A DNA stretch of 64,000 nt from Winogradskyella psychrotolerans RS-3 (lineage in GTDB: Bacteria > Bacteroidota > Bacteroidia > Flavobacteriales > Flavobacteriaceae), in the NCBI RefSeq assembly GCF_000427335.1, contig NZ_ATMR01000042.1, positions 1 through 64,000 of the forward strand. The letters run 5' to 3'. This document shows positions 37,764 to 46,084 of the stretch, in pieces. The notes under the pieces were generated by a model, which did no database searches, had not been told where the DNA came from, and saw nothing but the letters and a program-made list of their open reading frames with translations. The position numbers were made by a program, and so were the translations under genes. Position 1 is the first letter of the stretch. Each line of letters starts with the position of its first letter.

Positions 37764-38741
37764 ATGAAAAAAATAGTTTACCTATTTATAATTAGCATTG
37801 TTTTTTCTTGTAATCAAGAACCTGAAAACACTAAAATTAGTGGCCCTGTATTTGGAACAGCTTATAATATCCAATATTACACAACGGATGATTCAGATTA
37901 TAAAATACAGTTCGATAGTCTTTTTGCTGTAATTAATGAATCGATGTCTACCTATATTCCGGATTCAAAAATATCTAGAATTAATAAAGGTGAAAGCGTA
38001 GAATTAGACGCACATTTTACGCGTGTTTTTAATAAATCCAAAGAAATTTACAGAGCAACTGAAGGAGCTTTTGATCCTACCATCGGATCGGTAGTGAATG
38101 CATGGGATTTTGGGCCAGAAGGAAAAATCACCAATATAGATAGCACGACTATAGATAGTTTAATGAGGGCTGTGGGATATAATCGCATGGGATTGAGGGA
38201 TAATAAAATTGTTAAAAGTTCTAAATCGTTTTTAGATTTTAATGCTATTGCAAAAGGTTATGGTGTGGATGTTATTGGTGAGTTTTTAGAAAGCAAGAAT
38301 GTAACCGATTATTTAGTTGAAATCGGAGGAGAAATACGCGTAAGAGGTATTAATCTTGATAAAAAATCACCTTGGAAAGTGGGTATCGACGATCCAAATT
38401 TTGAAGGAGAACAATCCTATTCTAAAGTCATTCCGTTGCAAGATGAAGCGATGGCAACCTCTGGCACGTACCGTAAATTTAAAATTGATGACAACGGTAA
38501 TCGTTATGCACATATAATAGATACGAAAACAGGTTATCCTTCAAAAACAAATATTCTTAGTGTCTCTGTTCTTGCAGAAGATTGTATGACGGCTGATGCT
38601 TATGCAACCGCATTTCAGGCTATGGGAGTTGAAAAGGTAAAAGCTTTCACAGAAAGACATTCTGAACTAAAAGTGTTTATTATTTTTGAGAATGAAGCGA
38701 AAGAACTTGAAACCCTTTCATTAAATAACTTTCCACAATAG
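37764..38741 (+). CDS. apbE: FAD:protein FMN transferase (lipoprotein)
   Basis: Attaches FMN covalently to Thr/Ser of flavoproteins such as NqrB/NqrC and RnfG, in the periplasm. 325 aa. Seen: lipobox VFSC (Cys about 16), GTAYNIQYY, EGAFDPTIGSVVNAWDFG (about 95-112), the DFNAIAKGYGVD flavin-binding motif (about 160-171), EIGGEIRVRG, and AMATSGTYRKF with the late HIIDTKTGYP (metal/active site). The complete set of ApbE motifs supports an active enzyme. Confidence 0.95.
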   Translation: MKKIVYLFIISIVFSCNQEPENTKISGPVFGTAYNIQYYTTDDSDYKIQFDSLFAVINESMSTYIPDSKISRINKGESVELDAHFTRVFNKSKEIYRATEGAFDPTIGSVVNAWDFGPEGKITNIDSTTIDSLMRAVGYNRMGLRDNKIVKSSKSFLDFNAIAKGYGVDVIGEFLESKNVTDYLVEIGGEIRVRGINLDKKSPWKVGIDDPNFEGEQSYSKVIPLQDEAMATSGTYRKFKIDDNGNRYAHIIDTKTGYPSKTNILSVSVLAEDCMTADAYATAFQAMGVEKVKAFTERHSELKVFIIFENEAKELETLSLNNFPQ

Positions 38742-38832
38742 AAACAACAACTTTCAGCAGTTAAAAACACACTTTTAAAAGCTTATAGGCTTACAATTTG
38801 TATTTTATTGTAGTTTTAACTACAATTTTTAA

Positions 38833-41754
38833 ATGTTGAAGAAAACACTACTTTTTATTGTATTGCTACTAGGCTTGCATTTTTTGTGCGCCCAAGAACC
38901 TGTGTCTATTCATCTTACTGAAAAAGATGGCTTACCAGATATTGAATTTTACGGGGTTTTAGAAGACAGTAAAGGATTTATTTGGTTGGCTTCAGAGAGT
39001 GGTTTGTATCGTTATGATGGCAAAGCGTATACCCAATATACTAACGCAGAAAAAAGAGGCCTATCTGTTTTTGGACTTTTTGAAGATACACAAGGCCGTA
39101 TATGGTGTACTAATATTTCAGGACAGTTCTTTTATGTTGAAAACAACCAACTCATTACCTTTATAGATTTAAAAGAGGAATTAAAAGGGCAGTTAGGGAA
39201 TTATAGAATACGAGACAACAAACTTTTAATTACAACAAGTCGTTCGTTATATGTTATTGATTTAATTACCAAGAAGATTCTTTTAAGAGAACTTTATGGA
39301 AATGGTGGGGCAAGATTGATGCCTCTAGATACGGGCTACATGTTGATTAGTTTTGATGCTGTAAAAATATTCAATAATGATTTTAAGGAGACCAATCAGT
39401 TTGTGCTTAATATTCACTATCGTGATATTAAAGGTATGATTACAGGACAAGGTCAAGTTTTTAAACTAAATGAGATTTTATTTTTTTCTCAACAATTTAA
39501 GCATAAAAACATGTTCAGAAGTATCAACCTAAATACAGGCACTGCGGATGCTACAATAGGATTAGAACTTCTGAAAAATAAAAGAATCATTGCTATAAAG
39601 GTCATAGAGAGTAATTTGTGGGTGTTAACCAATACCGGAATTTATATTTATGAAAATGATAAAAATGAATTCACACTTAAAAACCAAATATTAGAAGATG
39701 AAATCGTTACTGACGTTATCATTGATAAAGATCAAAATTTTTGGGTGTCCACACTTACTAATGGTGTTCATCTAATACCGAATATAGAGGTTGTAAAACA
39801 TAAATTGCCTGAAAACAGCGATGATATTATGGCTATCGATAAGGTGAATGATTCGCTTGTGTTTTTTGGTTCTAAAAGTGGAGTCGTAGGGTTTTTAAAC
39901 GTTGATGCTTCTACTTATAAAGCATCTTCTAACCTGGGTAATAAAGTCTCTGCAATACAGTATAATTCTAATATTGGATATAGTTATGTAAGTATCGACG
40001 ATGGTGCTTATTTTGTAAATAACAAGACATTAGAAACCATAAAAAAACATGAATTTCTTGGTGTGAAAAGTTTTTCTCGTGTTAATGAAACGATGACACT
40101 TTTTGGAACGTACATCAGATTGGCTTTTATGGATAATAAAGCAGAATCAGTAAAGACATTTTCTAAAAATAAGCGCATCTATACAACTTATTATAATGAA
40201 AATAGTAATACTATTTTTGTTGGCTATGTAGATGATTTATTAGTTTTAGATAACGATTTTAAAGCAACCACAATACGCTATAATGACAAAGAGATTTTAG
40301 CTATTTCTATTACGGAAACTGCAGATGGCATCGTTTGGGTGGGAACGTTTAAAAATGGAATTTTTGCAATAAGGGATAATCAAGTTATTGCGCATTACAC
40401 TACAGAAGAAGGCTTGTTGTCTGATCAGATTAAATATTTAAAGGCTGATGAAAATTCGGTTTGGATAGCGACACCAAAAGGTTTGCAAGTATTTAATACG
40501 GATAACAAAGATTTTAAAAATTTAACTAAGACAGATGGTCTTTTATCTTATAAAATTTCAGGAATCGAAGTCTTAAAGAACCGCGTGGTATTGTCTTCAA
40601 ATAAGGGCATTTTTTCTTTTGATAAAGAGAAGGTATTTAAAACGACGTCACAACCCGAAATTTATTTTAACGACATAAAGATTAATGAAGAATCGACTGA
40701 TCTAGGAACGGATTATGATTTAGATTATAATCAGAATTCAGTACAATTTAGTTTTAATGTCAATGGTATTTTATACAATATAAATAAAACGTATCAATAC
40801 CGTTTAGTTGGTTATAATAGTAATTGGATTACTACAGATTTAGGTGTGAATACCGTAAAATATAGTAGTCTACCAGTGGGTAAATATACGTTTCAGGTAA
40901 GGCCAACATCAATTATTGACGGGACTGACGCTAACCTTAAAAGTATTAAATTGAATATCAAATTGCCATATTGGAAAAAGTGGTGGTTTATTTTAGCCTA
41001 CAGTTTATCTTTTGTAGGTCTCATTATTTTGTATTACAAAAGGAAATTAAAAAAGAAGGAAATAGCGAAAGAATTAGAGATTAGACAACTCTCTTTAGAT
41101 AATGAGTTAATCGCTTTAAAGCTAGAAAATTTACGCTCGCAGATGAATCCGCATTTTATATTCAATGCGTTAAATTCGATACAAGAATATATTGTTTTAA
41201 ACCAAAAAATATTAGCAACTATATATTTGGGAAAGTTCGCAGATTTAATAAGAACTTACTTAAACCATAGCACCAAGGGGAAGATTACCTTACAAGAAGA
41301 AATTGATTGTTTGGAAATGTATTTAGAATTAGAGAAGTTACGTTTTGAGGATAAATTACATTATAGCATTTCAACATCTGGCAGTTTAAAGCCAGACGAA
41401 GCTAATATTCCTACCATGCTTATTCAACCCTATGTAGAAAATGCTCTAAAACATGGATTGTTACATCGTAAAATAGATCGGAATTTAAAAATCAATTTCT
41501 TTATAAATGATGAATCAAAAACAGTACGATGTATTATTGTAGATAATGGTGTTGGTAGAGCACAAGCTGAAAAATTTAAATCGAGAAGTCGTAAAAGTCA
41601 TCCGTCTTTTGCTACTAAAGCTACTCAAGATCGATTAGCATTATTAAACTACGGAAAGGAAAAACAAGTTGGTGTCATTATTACCGATCTGTTTGATAAA
41701 GATATACCTGTAGGTACGCAAGTTGATATTACAATCCCATACACTACAGATTAA
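38833..41754 (+). CDS. Two-component regulator propeller / LytS-type histidine kinase
   Basis: 973 aa. Seen: signal peptide (1-21), periplasmic propeller blades (IWLASESGLYRYDG, IWCTNISGQFFYV, FWVSTLTNGVHLI, VWVGTFKNGIFAI, VWIATPKGLQVF), a Y_Y_Y domain (about 610-690), one membrane helix (about 710-730), a coiled coil, then a His_kinase domain with RSQMNPHFIFNALNSIQ (phospho-His in NPHFIFN) and HATPase motifs ENALKHGLLHR and DNGVGRAQA. It pairs with the LytTR regulator 32 bp downstream. Unlike the kinase at 32478, it belongs to the LytS class. Confidence 0.93.
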   Translation: MLKKTLLFIVLLLGLHFLCAQEPVSIHLTEKDGLPDIEFYGVLEDSKGFIWLASESGLYRYDGKAYTQYTNAEKRGLSVFGLFEDTQGRIWCTNISGQFFYVENNQLITFIDLKEELKGQLGNYRIRDNKLLITTSRSLYVIDLITKKILLRELYGNGGARLMPLDTGYMLISFDAVKIFNNDFKETNQFVLNIHYRDIKGMITGQGQVFKLNEILFFSQQFKHKNMFRSINLNTGTADATIGLELLKNKRIIAIKVIESNLWVLTNTGIYIYENDKNEFTLKNQILEDEIVTDVIIDKDQNFWVSTLTNGVHLIPNIEVVKHKLPENSDDIMAIDKVNDSLVFFGSKSGVVGFLNVDASTYKASSNLGNKVSAIQYNSNIGYSYVSIDDGAYFVNNKTLETIKKHEFLGVKSFSRVNETMTLFGTYIRLAFMDNKAESVKTFSKNKRIYTTYYNENSNTIFVGYVDDLLVLDNDFKATTIRYNDKEILAISITETADGIVWVGTFKNGIFAIRDNQVIAHYTTEEGLLSDQIKYLKADENSVWIATPKGLQVFNTDNKDFKNLTKTDGLLSYKISGIEVLKNRVVLSSNKGIFSFDKEKVFKTTSQPEIYFNDIKINEESTDLGTDYDLDYNQNSVQFSFNVNGILYNINKTYQYRLVGYNSNWITTDLGVNTVKYSSLPVGKYTFQVRPTSIIDGTDANLKSIKLNIKLPYWKKWWFILAYSLSFVGLIILYYKRKLKKKEIAKELEIRQLSLDNELIALKLENLRSQMNPHFIFNALNSIQEYIVLNQKILATIYLGKFADLIRTYLNHSTKGKITLQEEIDCLEMYLELEKLRFEDKLHYSISTSGSLKPDEANIPTMLIQPYVENALKHGLLHRKIDRNLKINFFINDESKTVRCIIVDNGVGRAQAEKFKSRSRKSHPSFATKATQDRLALLNYGKEKQVGVIITDLFDKDIPVGTQVDITIPYTTD

Positions 41755-41786
41755 TCATTAAACATGCTCTAATAAAATAAACACAT

Positions 41787-42539
41787 ATGAAAGTAGTAAT
41801 TATAGACGACGAACCTAAAGCAAGAAAATTGCTTAAGATACTAATAGAGGAGAATTGCCAAAAAGTGACTACTGTTTTTACCGCTGAAGATTTGTTAAGT
41901 GGAGTCCAAATTATAAAAGCTGAACAACCACAAATTGTATTTTTAGATATTGAAATGCCAGAGCATTCGGGTTTAGAAATTTTTGATTTTTTGGAGGAAA
42001 CACATCGTAATTTCGAAATTATATTTACAACGGCTTATAGCGAATACGCTATTAAGGCTTTTGAACTTTCGGCTGTAGATTATTTATTAAAACCACTGCG
42101 ATTAGATAAGCTTAGTGATGCAATTGATAAAGCGATTATTAACATAGGGAAATCTCATATTAACATCAAATTAGATGAGCTTCAGAAAAGTTTAAAATCG
42201 TCTAATTTTAAAAAAATAGCACTTCCAGTTGCAGATGGTATCAAGTTTGTGAATTTTGATGATATCATCCTATTAAAGGCAGATGGTATGTACACCAAAG
42301 TTCATGTGCAAGATGCTTCAGAGCTGTTAATCAGTAAGCCATTAAAACATTTTGAAGAATTATTAGATACTATTCCTATGTTTTACAGACCACATCGTTC
42401 GTACTTAATCAACTTAAAGTATATTAAAGAATATTATAAAAAAGATGGCGGTTATATTATAATGGATAACGATGAAACGGTTTCTGTCTCAAAAGATAAA
42501 AAGGAAGAGTTTTTAACCATTGTTCAAAATATAGGGTAG
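41787..42539 (+). CDS. LytTR-family response regulator
   Basis: 250 aa. Seen: receiver domain (VIIDDEPKARKLLKIL start, phospho-Asp in VFLDIEMPEHSGLEIF about residue 54, Lys in YLLKPLR) and a C-terminal LytTR DNA-binding domain with ILLKADGMYTKVHVQD, MFYRPHRSYLINLKYIKEYY and KDKKEEFL (about 150-250). LytTR proteins bind pairs of 9-bp direct repeats about two helical turns apart. Exactly such pairs precede the next five genes, so it is the likely activator of that regulon. Confidence 0.93.
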   Translation: MKVVIIDDEPKARKLLKILIEENCQKVTTVFTAEDLLSGVQIIKAEQPQIVFLDIEMPEHSGLEIFDFLEETHRNFEIIFTTAYSEYAIKAFELSAVDYLLKPLRLDKLSDAIDKAIINIGKSHINIKLDELQKSLKSSNFKKIALPVADGIKFVNFDDIILLKADGMYTKVHVQDASELLISKPLKHFEELLDTIPMFYRPHRSYLINLKYIKEYYKKDGGYIIMDNDETVSVSKDKKEEFLTIVQNIG

Positions 42540-42544
42540 TTTGC

Positions 42545-42611
42545 TTTAGAAGTCCAAAGTGGTGTTTGAGAAGTTCATTGTCATTTTTAGTAGGTTGGAT
42601 TAAGATATTTG
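42545..42611 (+). promoter_or_regulatory. Predicted LytTR-regulated promoter 1
   Basis: Half-site TTTAGAAGT (42545-42553), 12 bp, half-site TTGAGAAGT (42566-42574), 29 bp, then -7-like GATATTTG (42604-42611). The ATG follows at 42643. The two AGAAGT cores are 21 bp apart. Confidence 0.75.
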
Positions 42612-42642
42612 GTCTTATAAACTTTAAAATTCTTAACCTATT

Positions 42643-43878
42643 ATGAAAACAAAATTACTTTTATTACTCGCAGTATTTAGCTTTTTAAATATGCAAGCAC
42701 AACAATGCACCACAAGCTTTAATCAGGGAACTGGTAGTCTTAGTCCTAACTACAGTTGTGGTCAGGGTTTTATAGCTCAATGTGATGGGGCTTTAGAATA
42801 TGTGCAATTCTTAGCCGCATCTGCAGGTACAATTCCAGCTGGAACCTTAAAGATATTTTCTGGAAATCAGGTAAGCGGTTCACCAATATACACGCAATCA
42901 CATCCTGCAATTACAGTAAGTCAAGCTAACGATCCTATTAGAGTAGATATTACAGGTGTTGTAAATATGGTTAATAATGTCCAATATACTTTTGAAATTA
43001 CCATAAACAACGTTGATATTTTATTTGATTTTGCTGGAGGTTATTCAGGTGGTACTTTTTTTCAAAGTGATAACGGGACAATAATTCCACAGCCTAATTT
43101 CGATTTAAATTTTGATGTTTCTATTGCTGAACCTTGTACAGTAAACATACCAGATGCCAATTTTAAGGCAGCATTAGTAGCACAACCGACTATAAACACA
43201 AACGGAAATACAGAAATTGAGTGTAGTGAAGCGACTGCTTTTACAGGGCAGATTTATTTATATAATGAATCAATTTCTGACTTAACAGGTATTGAAGCTT
43301 TTGTAAATGTCACAAATTTATATTGCGCATTTAATACATTAACAAGTTTAGATTTGTCTAATAATATAGCATTAGAAGAACTGTATTGTCACAGTAATGC
43401 TATAACAAATTTAGACCTTTCAGCTAATACAGCTTTATATAAACTAAATTGTTCTAGTAATGCATTAACGAGTTTAAATATTGCTAATGGAAACAATGCT
43501 TCGTTTACTGGCAGTAACGACTTTATTGCCTCTAACAATCCTAACTTAACTTGTATTCAAATAGACGCAGGTTTTACACCGCCAACAACTTGGCAAAAAG
43601 ATGCAACAGCAAGTTATAGTGACGATTGCGCAGCATTAAGTGTAGATGATTTTAATATAAATTCAATCTCATTACACCCAAACCCAACAACTTCAATCTT
43701 AAATATAGAAATGAACCAAGAGTTTAAACAAGCAACCATCTATTCCGTTTTAGGAAAAGAAGTCTTAAAAACGCAGCATAAAAACATTGATGTGTCTGGT
43801 TTAACAAAAGGCTTATTTTTAATTAAAATAGAAGACGAAAACGGAAACGTTTTAACCAAGCGTTTTATCAAACAATAA
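42643..43878 (+). CDS. T9SS-sorted leucine-rich-repeat protein (3 repeats)
   Basis: 411 aa. Seen: signal peptide (1-19), a beta-sandwich-like region (about 20-165) with CTTSFNQGTGSLSPNYSCGQG, a CTVNIPDANFKAALV linker (about 166-180), three 21-aa leucine-rich units (about 223-285, consensus L..LYC..N.LTSLDLS.NTA), and a C-terminal T9SS type-A sorting domain (SLHPNPTTSILNIEM...GLFLIKIEDENGN..TKRFIKQ, about 345-411). Secreted and probably attached to the surface. First gene of the predicted LytTR regulon. Confidence 0.9.
   Translation: MKTKLLLLLAVFSFLNMQAQQCTTSFNQGTGSLSPNYSCGQGFIAQCDGALEYVQFLAASAGTIPAGTLKIFSGNQVSGSPIYTQSHPAITVSQANDPIRVDITGVVNMVNNVQYTFEITINNVDILFDFAGGYSGGTFFQSDNGTIIPQPNFDLNFDVSIAEPCTVNIPDANFKAALVAQPTINTNGNTEIECSEATAFTGQIYLYNESISDLTGIEAFVNVTNLYCAFNTLTSLDLSNNIALEELYCHSNAITNLDLSANTALYKLNCSSNALTSLNIANGNNASFTGSNDFIASNNPNLTCIQIDAGFTPPTTWQKDATASYSDDCAALSVDDFNINSISLHPNPTTSILNIEMNQEFKQATIYSVLGKEVLKTQHKNIDVSGLTKGLFLIKIEDENGNVLTKRFIKQ
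43309..43497 (+). repeat. Three 63-bp leucine-rich repeat units
   Basis: Three in-frame 21-codon units with consensus L..LYC..N.LTSLDLS.NTA. They are the short version of the eight-unit array in the next gene. Confidence 0.8.
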
Positions 43879-43901
43879 TACATAGTTTTGTTTTTATTAG
43901 A

Positions 43902-43936
43902 AATCTCGTAAGTGTAAAGCTTACGAGATTTTTTTT
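43902..43936 (+). terminator. Intrinsic terminator (intergenic cassette copy 1)
   Basis: An 11-bp stem AATCTCGTAAG / CTTACGAGATT with a 7-nt loop and T-run. It is nearly identical to the terminators at 45955 and 48512, all immediately upstream of a LytTR-type promoter. Confidence 0.9.
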
Positions 43937-43938
43937 GC

Positions 43939-44005
43939 TTTAGAAGTTGAAAATGGTGTTTCAGAAGTTAAGTTGGATTTGTAGTAGGCTGGTTTAAGAT
44001 ATTTG
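43939..44005 (+). promoter_or_regulatory. Predicted LytTR-regulated promoter 2
   Basis: TTTAGAAGT (43939-43947), 12 bp, TTCAGAAGT (43960-43968), 29 bp, GATATTTG (43998-44005). The ATG is at 44034. The half-sites start 2 bp after the preceding terminator's T-run. Confidence 0.75.
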
Positions 44006-44033
44006 GTCTTATAAACTTTAAAATTCTTAACCT

Positions 44034-45932
44034 ATGAAAACAAAATTACTTTTATTATTGATGTTAATTTCAACATTAAGTTATGCGCAAACAAGAATTG
44101 CATCAGGTAGCGGAGACGCAAGAGGTGTCACAGTAGTGGATGATTATGTCTATACCACGAGTAATGCTAATCTTTTAAGAGCTAATAAAAATCAAGTTGG
44201 GACAAATAATTTCGAAACTGTGGCTACAGGGTTCACTAGTAATGGTATAAGTTATAATGGCTATAATCTTTGGAGTCTAAACCAGAATATTTATGTGCCA
44301 GGTTATGGTATTAGATCGGCTTATGTTGGAGGTACAATACCAACAAGCTCTTATGAAGCATTAAATACCTCAGGAACTGTGTCTACAGTTTACATTTATA
44401 ATAATGAATTATATTTTACATCTACAAATCCTAATAATAATTCGCTACACGAATTACGTAAAGCTACAGGTGTTAACTCGAGTGTATTTGTTGCTTCATT
44501 GCCAGTAAGTCATCAATATATAGCAGATGTTACTAATGAAGGGGCAATTATGTATTTTACATATACTGGTACAGGCAGCAGTAATGGAGCTATCTATAAA
44601 ATAGACTTAGCAGCAGCGGCACCAATGGCTCAATTGGTGAAAAGTGGTTTGCCAAAACCATGGGGAATTCATTTTGTAAATGATTATCTGTATTTTATTA
44701 GCAGTGCAAGTACAGGATATATTCGTAAAATTCATAAATCGGGTACAGGAGTAGTTTCGTACATAGGTCAATCGATCAATAATCCAAGAGGTATAGATAT
44801 TGATGGTGAAGATATTTATATCGCTGTGGTTGGAACACTACCAGGTATTTATAAATATACAGACACTAATTTGGCACCTTGTACTGTAAATATCCCAGAT
44901 GCCAACTTTAAATCTTATTTAGTTGGAAACACTGCTATAAACACCAATGGTGATGCAGAAATACAATGTAGTGAGGCAAGTGCTTTTACGGGAGCCATAA
45001 ATGTTGGCAACCTATCTATTTCAGATTTAACAGGAATTGAGGCGTTTACGAACTTAACTCAATTATACTGTTATAATAATAATTTAACAAGTTTGGATGT
45101 ATCACAAAATACGGCTTTGATAAATTTAGAATGTTATACTAATCAATTAAGCAGTTTAAATGTATCACAAAATACGGCTTTAACAAGACTTTCGATTAGT
45201 AGTAATATGTTTACAAGTTTAGATGTTTCTGCAAACACTGACTTAGAATATTTAGATTGTGAAGCCAATCAACTAAGTGCTTTGGATGTTTCTACGAATA
45301 CAGCTTTAACACAGTTATATTGTAGTTATAATCAACTCACCAGTTTAGACGTTTTAGCAAATACGGCCTTAGGAGTGTTGCAGTGTAGTAATAATCAACT
45401 AAGCAATATAAATGTTTCAGCAAATACAGCTTTACAAGGACTAGGCTGTAGTTATAATCAGCTCATAAGTTTAGATGTTTCAGCAAATACGGCTTTACAA
45501 GGACTAGATTGTAGTAATAATCAACTAAGTAGTCTAGATATAGCTAATGGATACAATCCGAATTTAGTTCAATTTAATGCACTTAACAACCTAGATTTAA
45601 CCTGTATTCAAATAGATGCAGGCTTCACGCCAACATCAGGATGGCAAAAAGAGCCAACAGCAAGTTATAGTGACGATTGTGCAGCATTATTAAGCATAGA
45701 TGATTTTCATCTAAATTCAATCTCATTACATCCAAACCCAACAACTTCAATGTTAAATATAGAAATGACTAAAAGCATAAAACAAGCAACTGTCTATTCT
45801 ATGTTAGGTAAAGAAGTATTAAAAACTCAAAATAAACAGTTAAATGTTTCTAGCTTAAAAAATGGTGTATTCTTAATTAAAATTGATGACGAAAACGGAA
45901 ATGTTTCAATCAAACGTTTTATCAAACAATAA
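44034..45932 (+). CDS. T9SS-sorted leucine-rich-repeat protein (8 repeats)
   Basis: 632 aa. Seen: signal peptide (1-18), an N-terminal propeller-like region (about 19-280, repeated 'GIxxxxxYLYFISS/IYIAVVG' strands), the same CTVNIPDANFK linker as the previous gene (about 282-292), eight 21-aa leucine-rich units (341-508), a cap CIQIDAGFTPTSGWQK, and a T9SS type-A tail almost identical to its neighbour's. The leucine-rich part and tail are clearly duplicated between the two genes; the N-terminal halves are unrelated. Confidence 0.9.
   Translation: MKTKLLLLLMLISTLSYAQTRIASGSGDARGVTVVDDYVYTTSNANLLRANKNQVGTNNFETVATGFTSNGISYNGYNLWSLNQNIYVPGYGIRSAYVGGTIPTSSYEALNTSGTVSTVYIYNNELYFTSTNPNNNSLHELRKATGVNSSVFVASLPVSHQYIADVTNEGAIMYFTYTGTGSSNGAIYKIDLAAAAPMAQLVKSGLPKPWGIHFVNDYLYFISSASTGYIRKIHKSGTGVVSYIGQSINNPRGIDIDGEDIYIAVVGTLPGIYKYTDTNLAPCTVNIPDANFKSYLVGNTAINTNGDAEIQCSEASAFTGAINVGNLSISDLTGIEAFTNLTQLYCYNNNLTSLDVSQNTALINLECYTNQLSSLNVSQNTALTRLSISSNMFTSLDVSANTDLEYLDCEANQLSALDVSTNTALTQLYCSYNQLTSLDVLANTALGVLQCSNNQLSNINVSANTALQGLGCSYNQLISLDVSANTALQGLDCSNNQLSSLDIANGYNPNLVQFNALNNLDLTCIQIDAGFTPTSGWQKEPTASYSDDCAALLSIDDFHLNSISLHPNPTTSMLNIEMTKSIKQATVYSMLGKEVLKTQNKQLNVSSLKNGVFLIKIDDENGNVSIKRFIKQ
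45054..45557 (+). repeat. Eight 63-bp tandem leucine-rich repeat units
   Basis: Eight contiguous in-frame units with consensus L..L.CS.NQLTSLDVSANTA; units 6-8 are the most alike (ANTALQG twice). Copy number can change by slippage or unequal crossing-over. Confidence 0.88.
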
Positions 45933-45954
45933 TACATAATTTTGTTTTTTTAGA

Positions 45955-45987
45955 AATCTCGTAAGTGTTATGCTTACGAGATTTTTT
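45955..45987 (+). terminator. Intrinsic terminator (intergenic cassette copy 2)
   Basis: An 11-bp stem AATCTCGTAAG / CTTACGAGATT with a different loop (TGTTATG) and T-run. Confidence 0.9.
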
Positions 45988-45988
45988 G

Positions 45989-46055
45989 TTTAGAAGTTGA
46001 AATTAGCATTTCAGAAACTCACAGCAATTTTTTGAAGCTTTATAGTAGATATTTG
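45989..46055 (+). promoter_or_regulatory. Predicted LytTR-regulated promoter 3
   Basis: TTTAGAAGT (45989-45997), 12 bp, TTCAGAAAC (46010-46018), 29 bp, GATATTTG (46048-46055). The ATG is at 46085. Confidence 0.75.
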
Positions 46056-46084
46056 TTTTCATAAATTTTAAAAGACAACTTATT

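Noticed and set aside
38753..38781. Possible LytTR half-sites before the kinase gene at 38833
   Set aside because: The 21-bp period is present, but the half-sites are poor (TTCAGCAGT, TTTAAAAGC) and there is no GATATTTG at 29 bp.
45054..45557. Regular 63-bp repeats resembling a CRISPR array
   Set aside because: The repeats are contiguous, imperfect and in frame, encoding leucine-rich units; there are no unique spacers and no cas genes.
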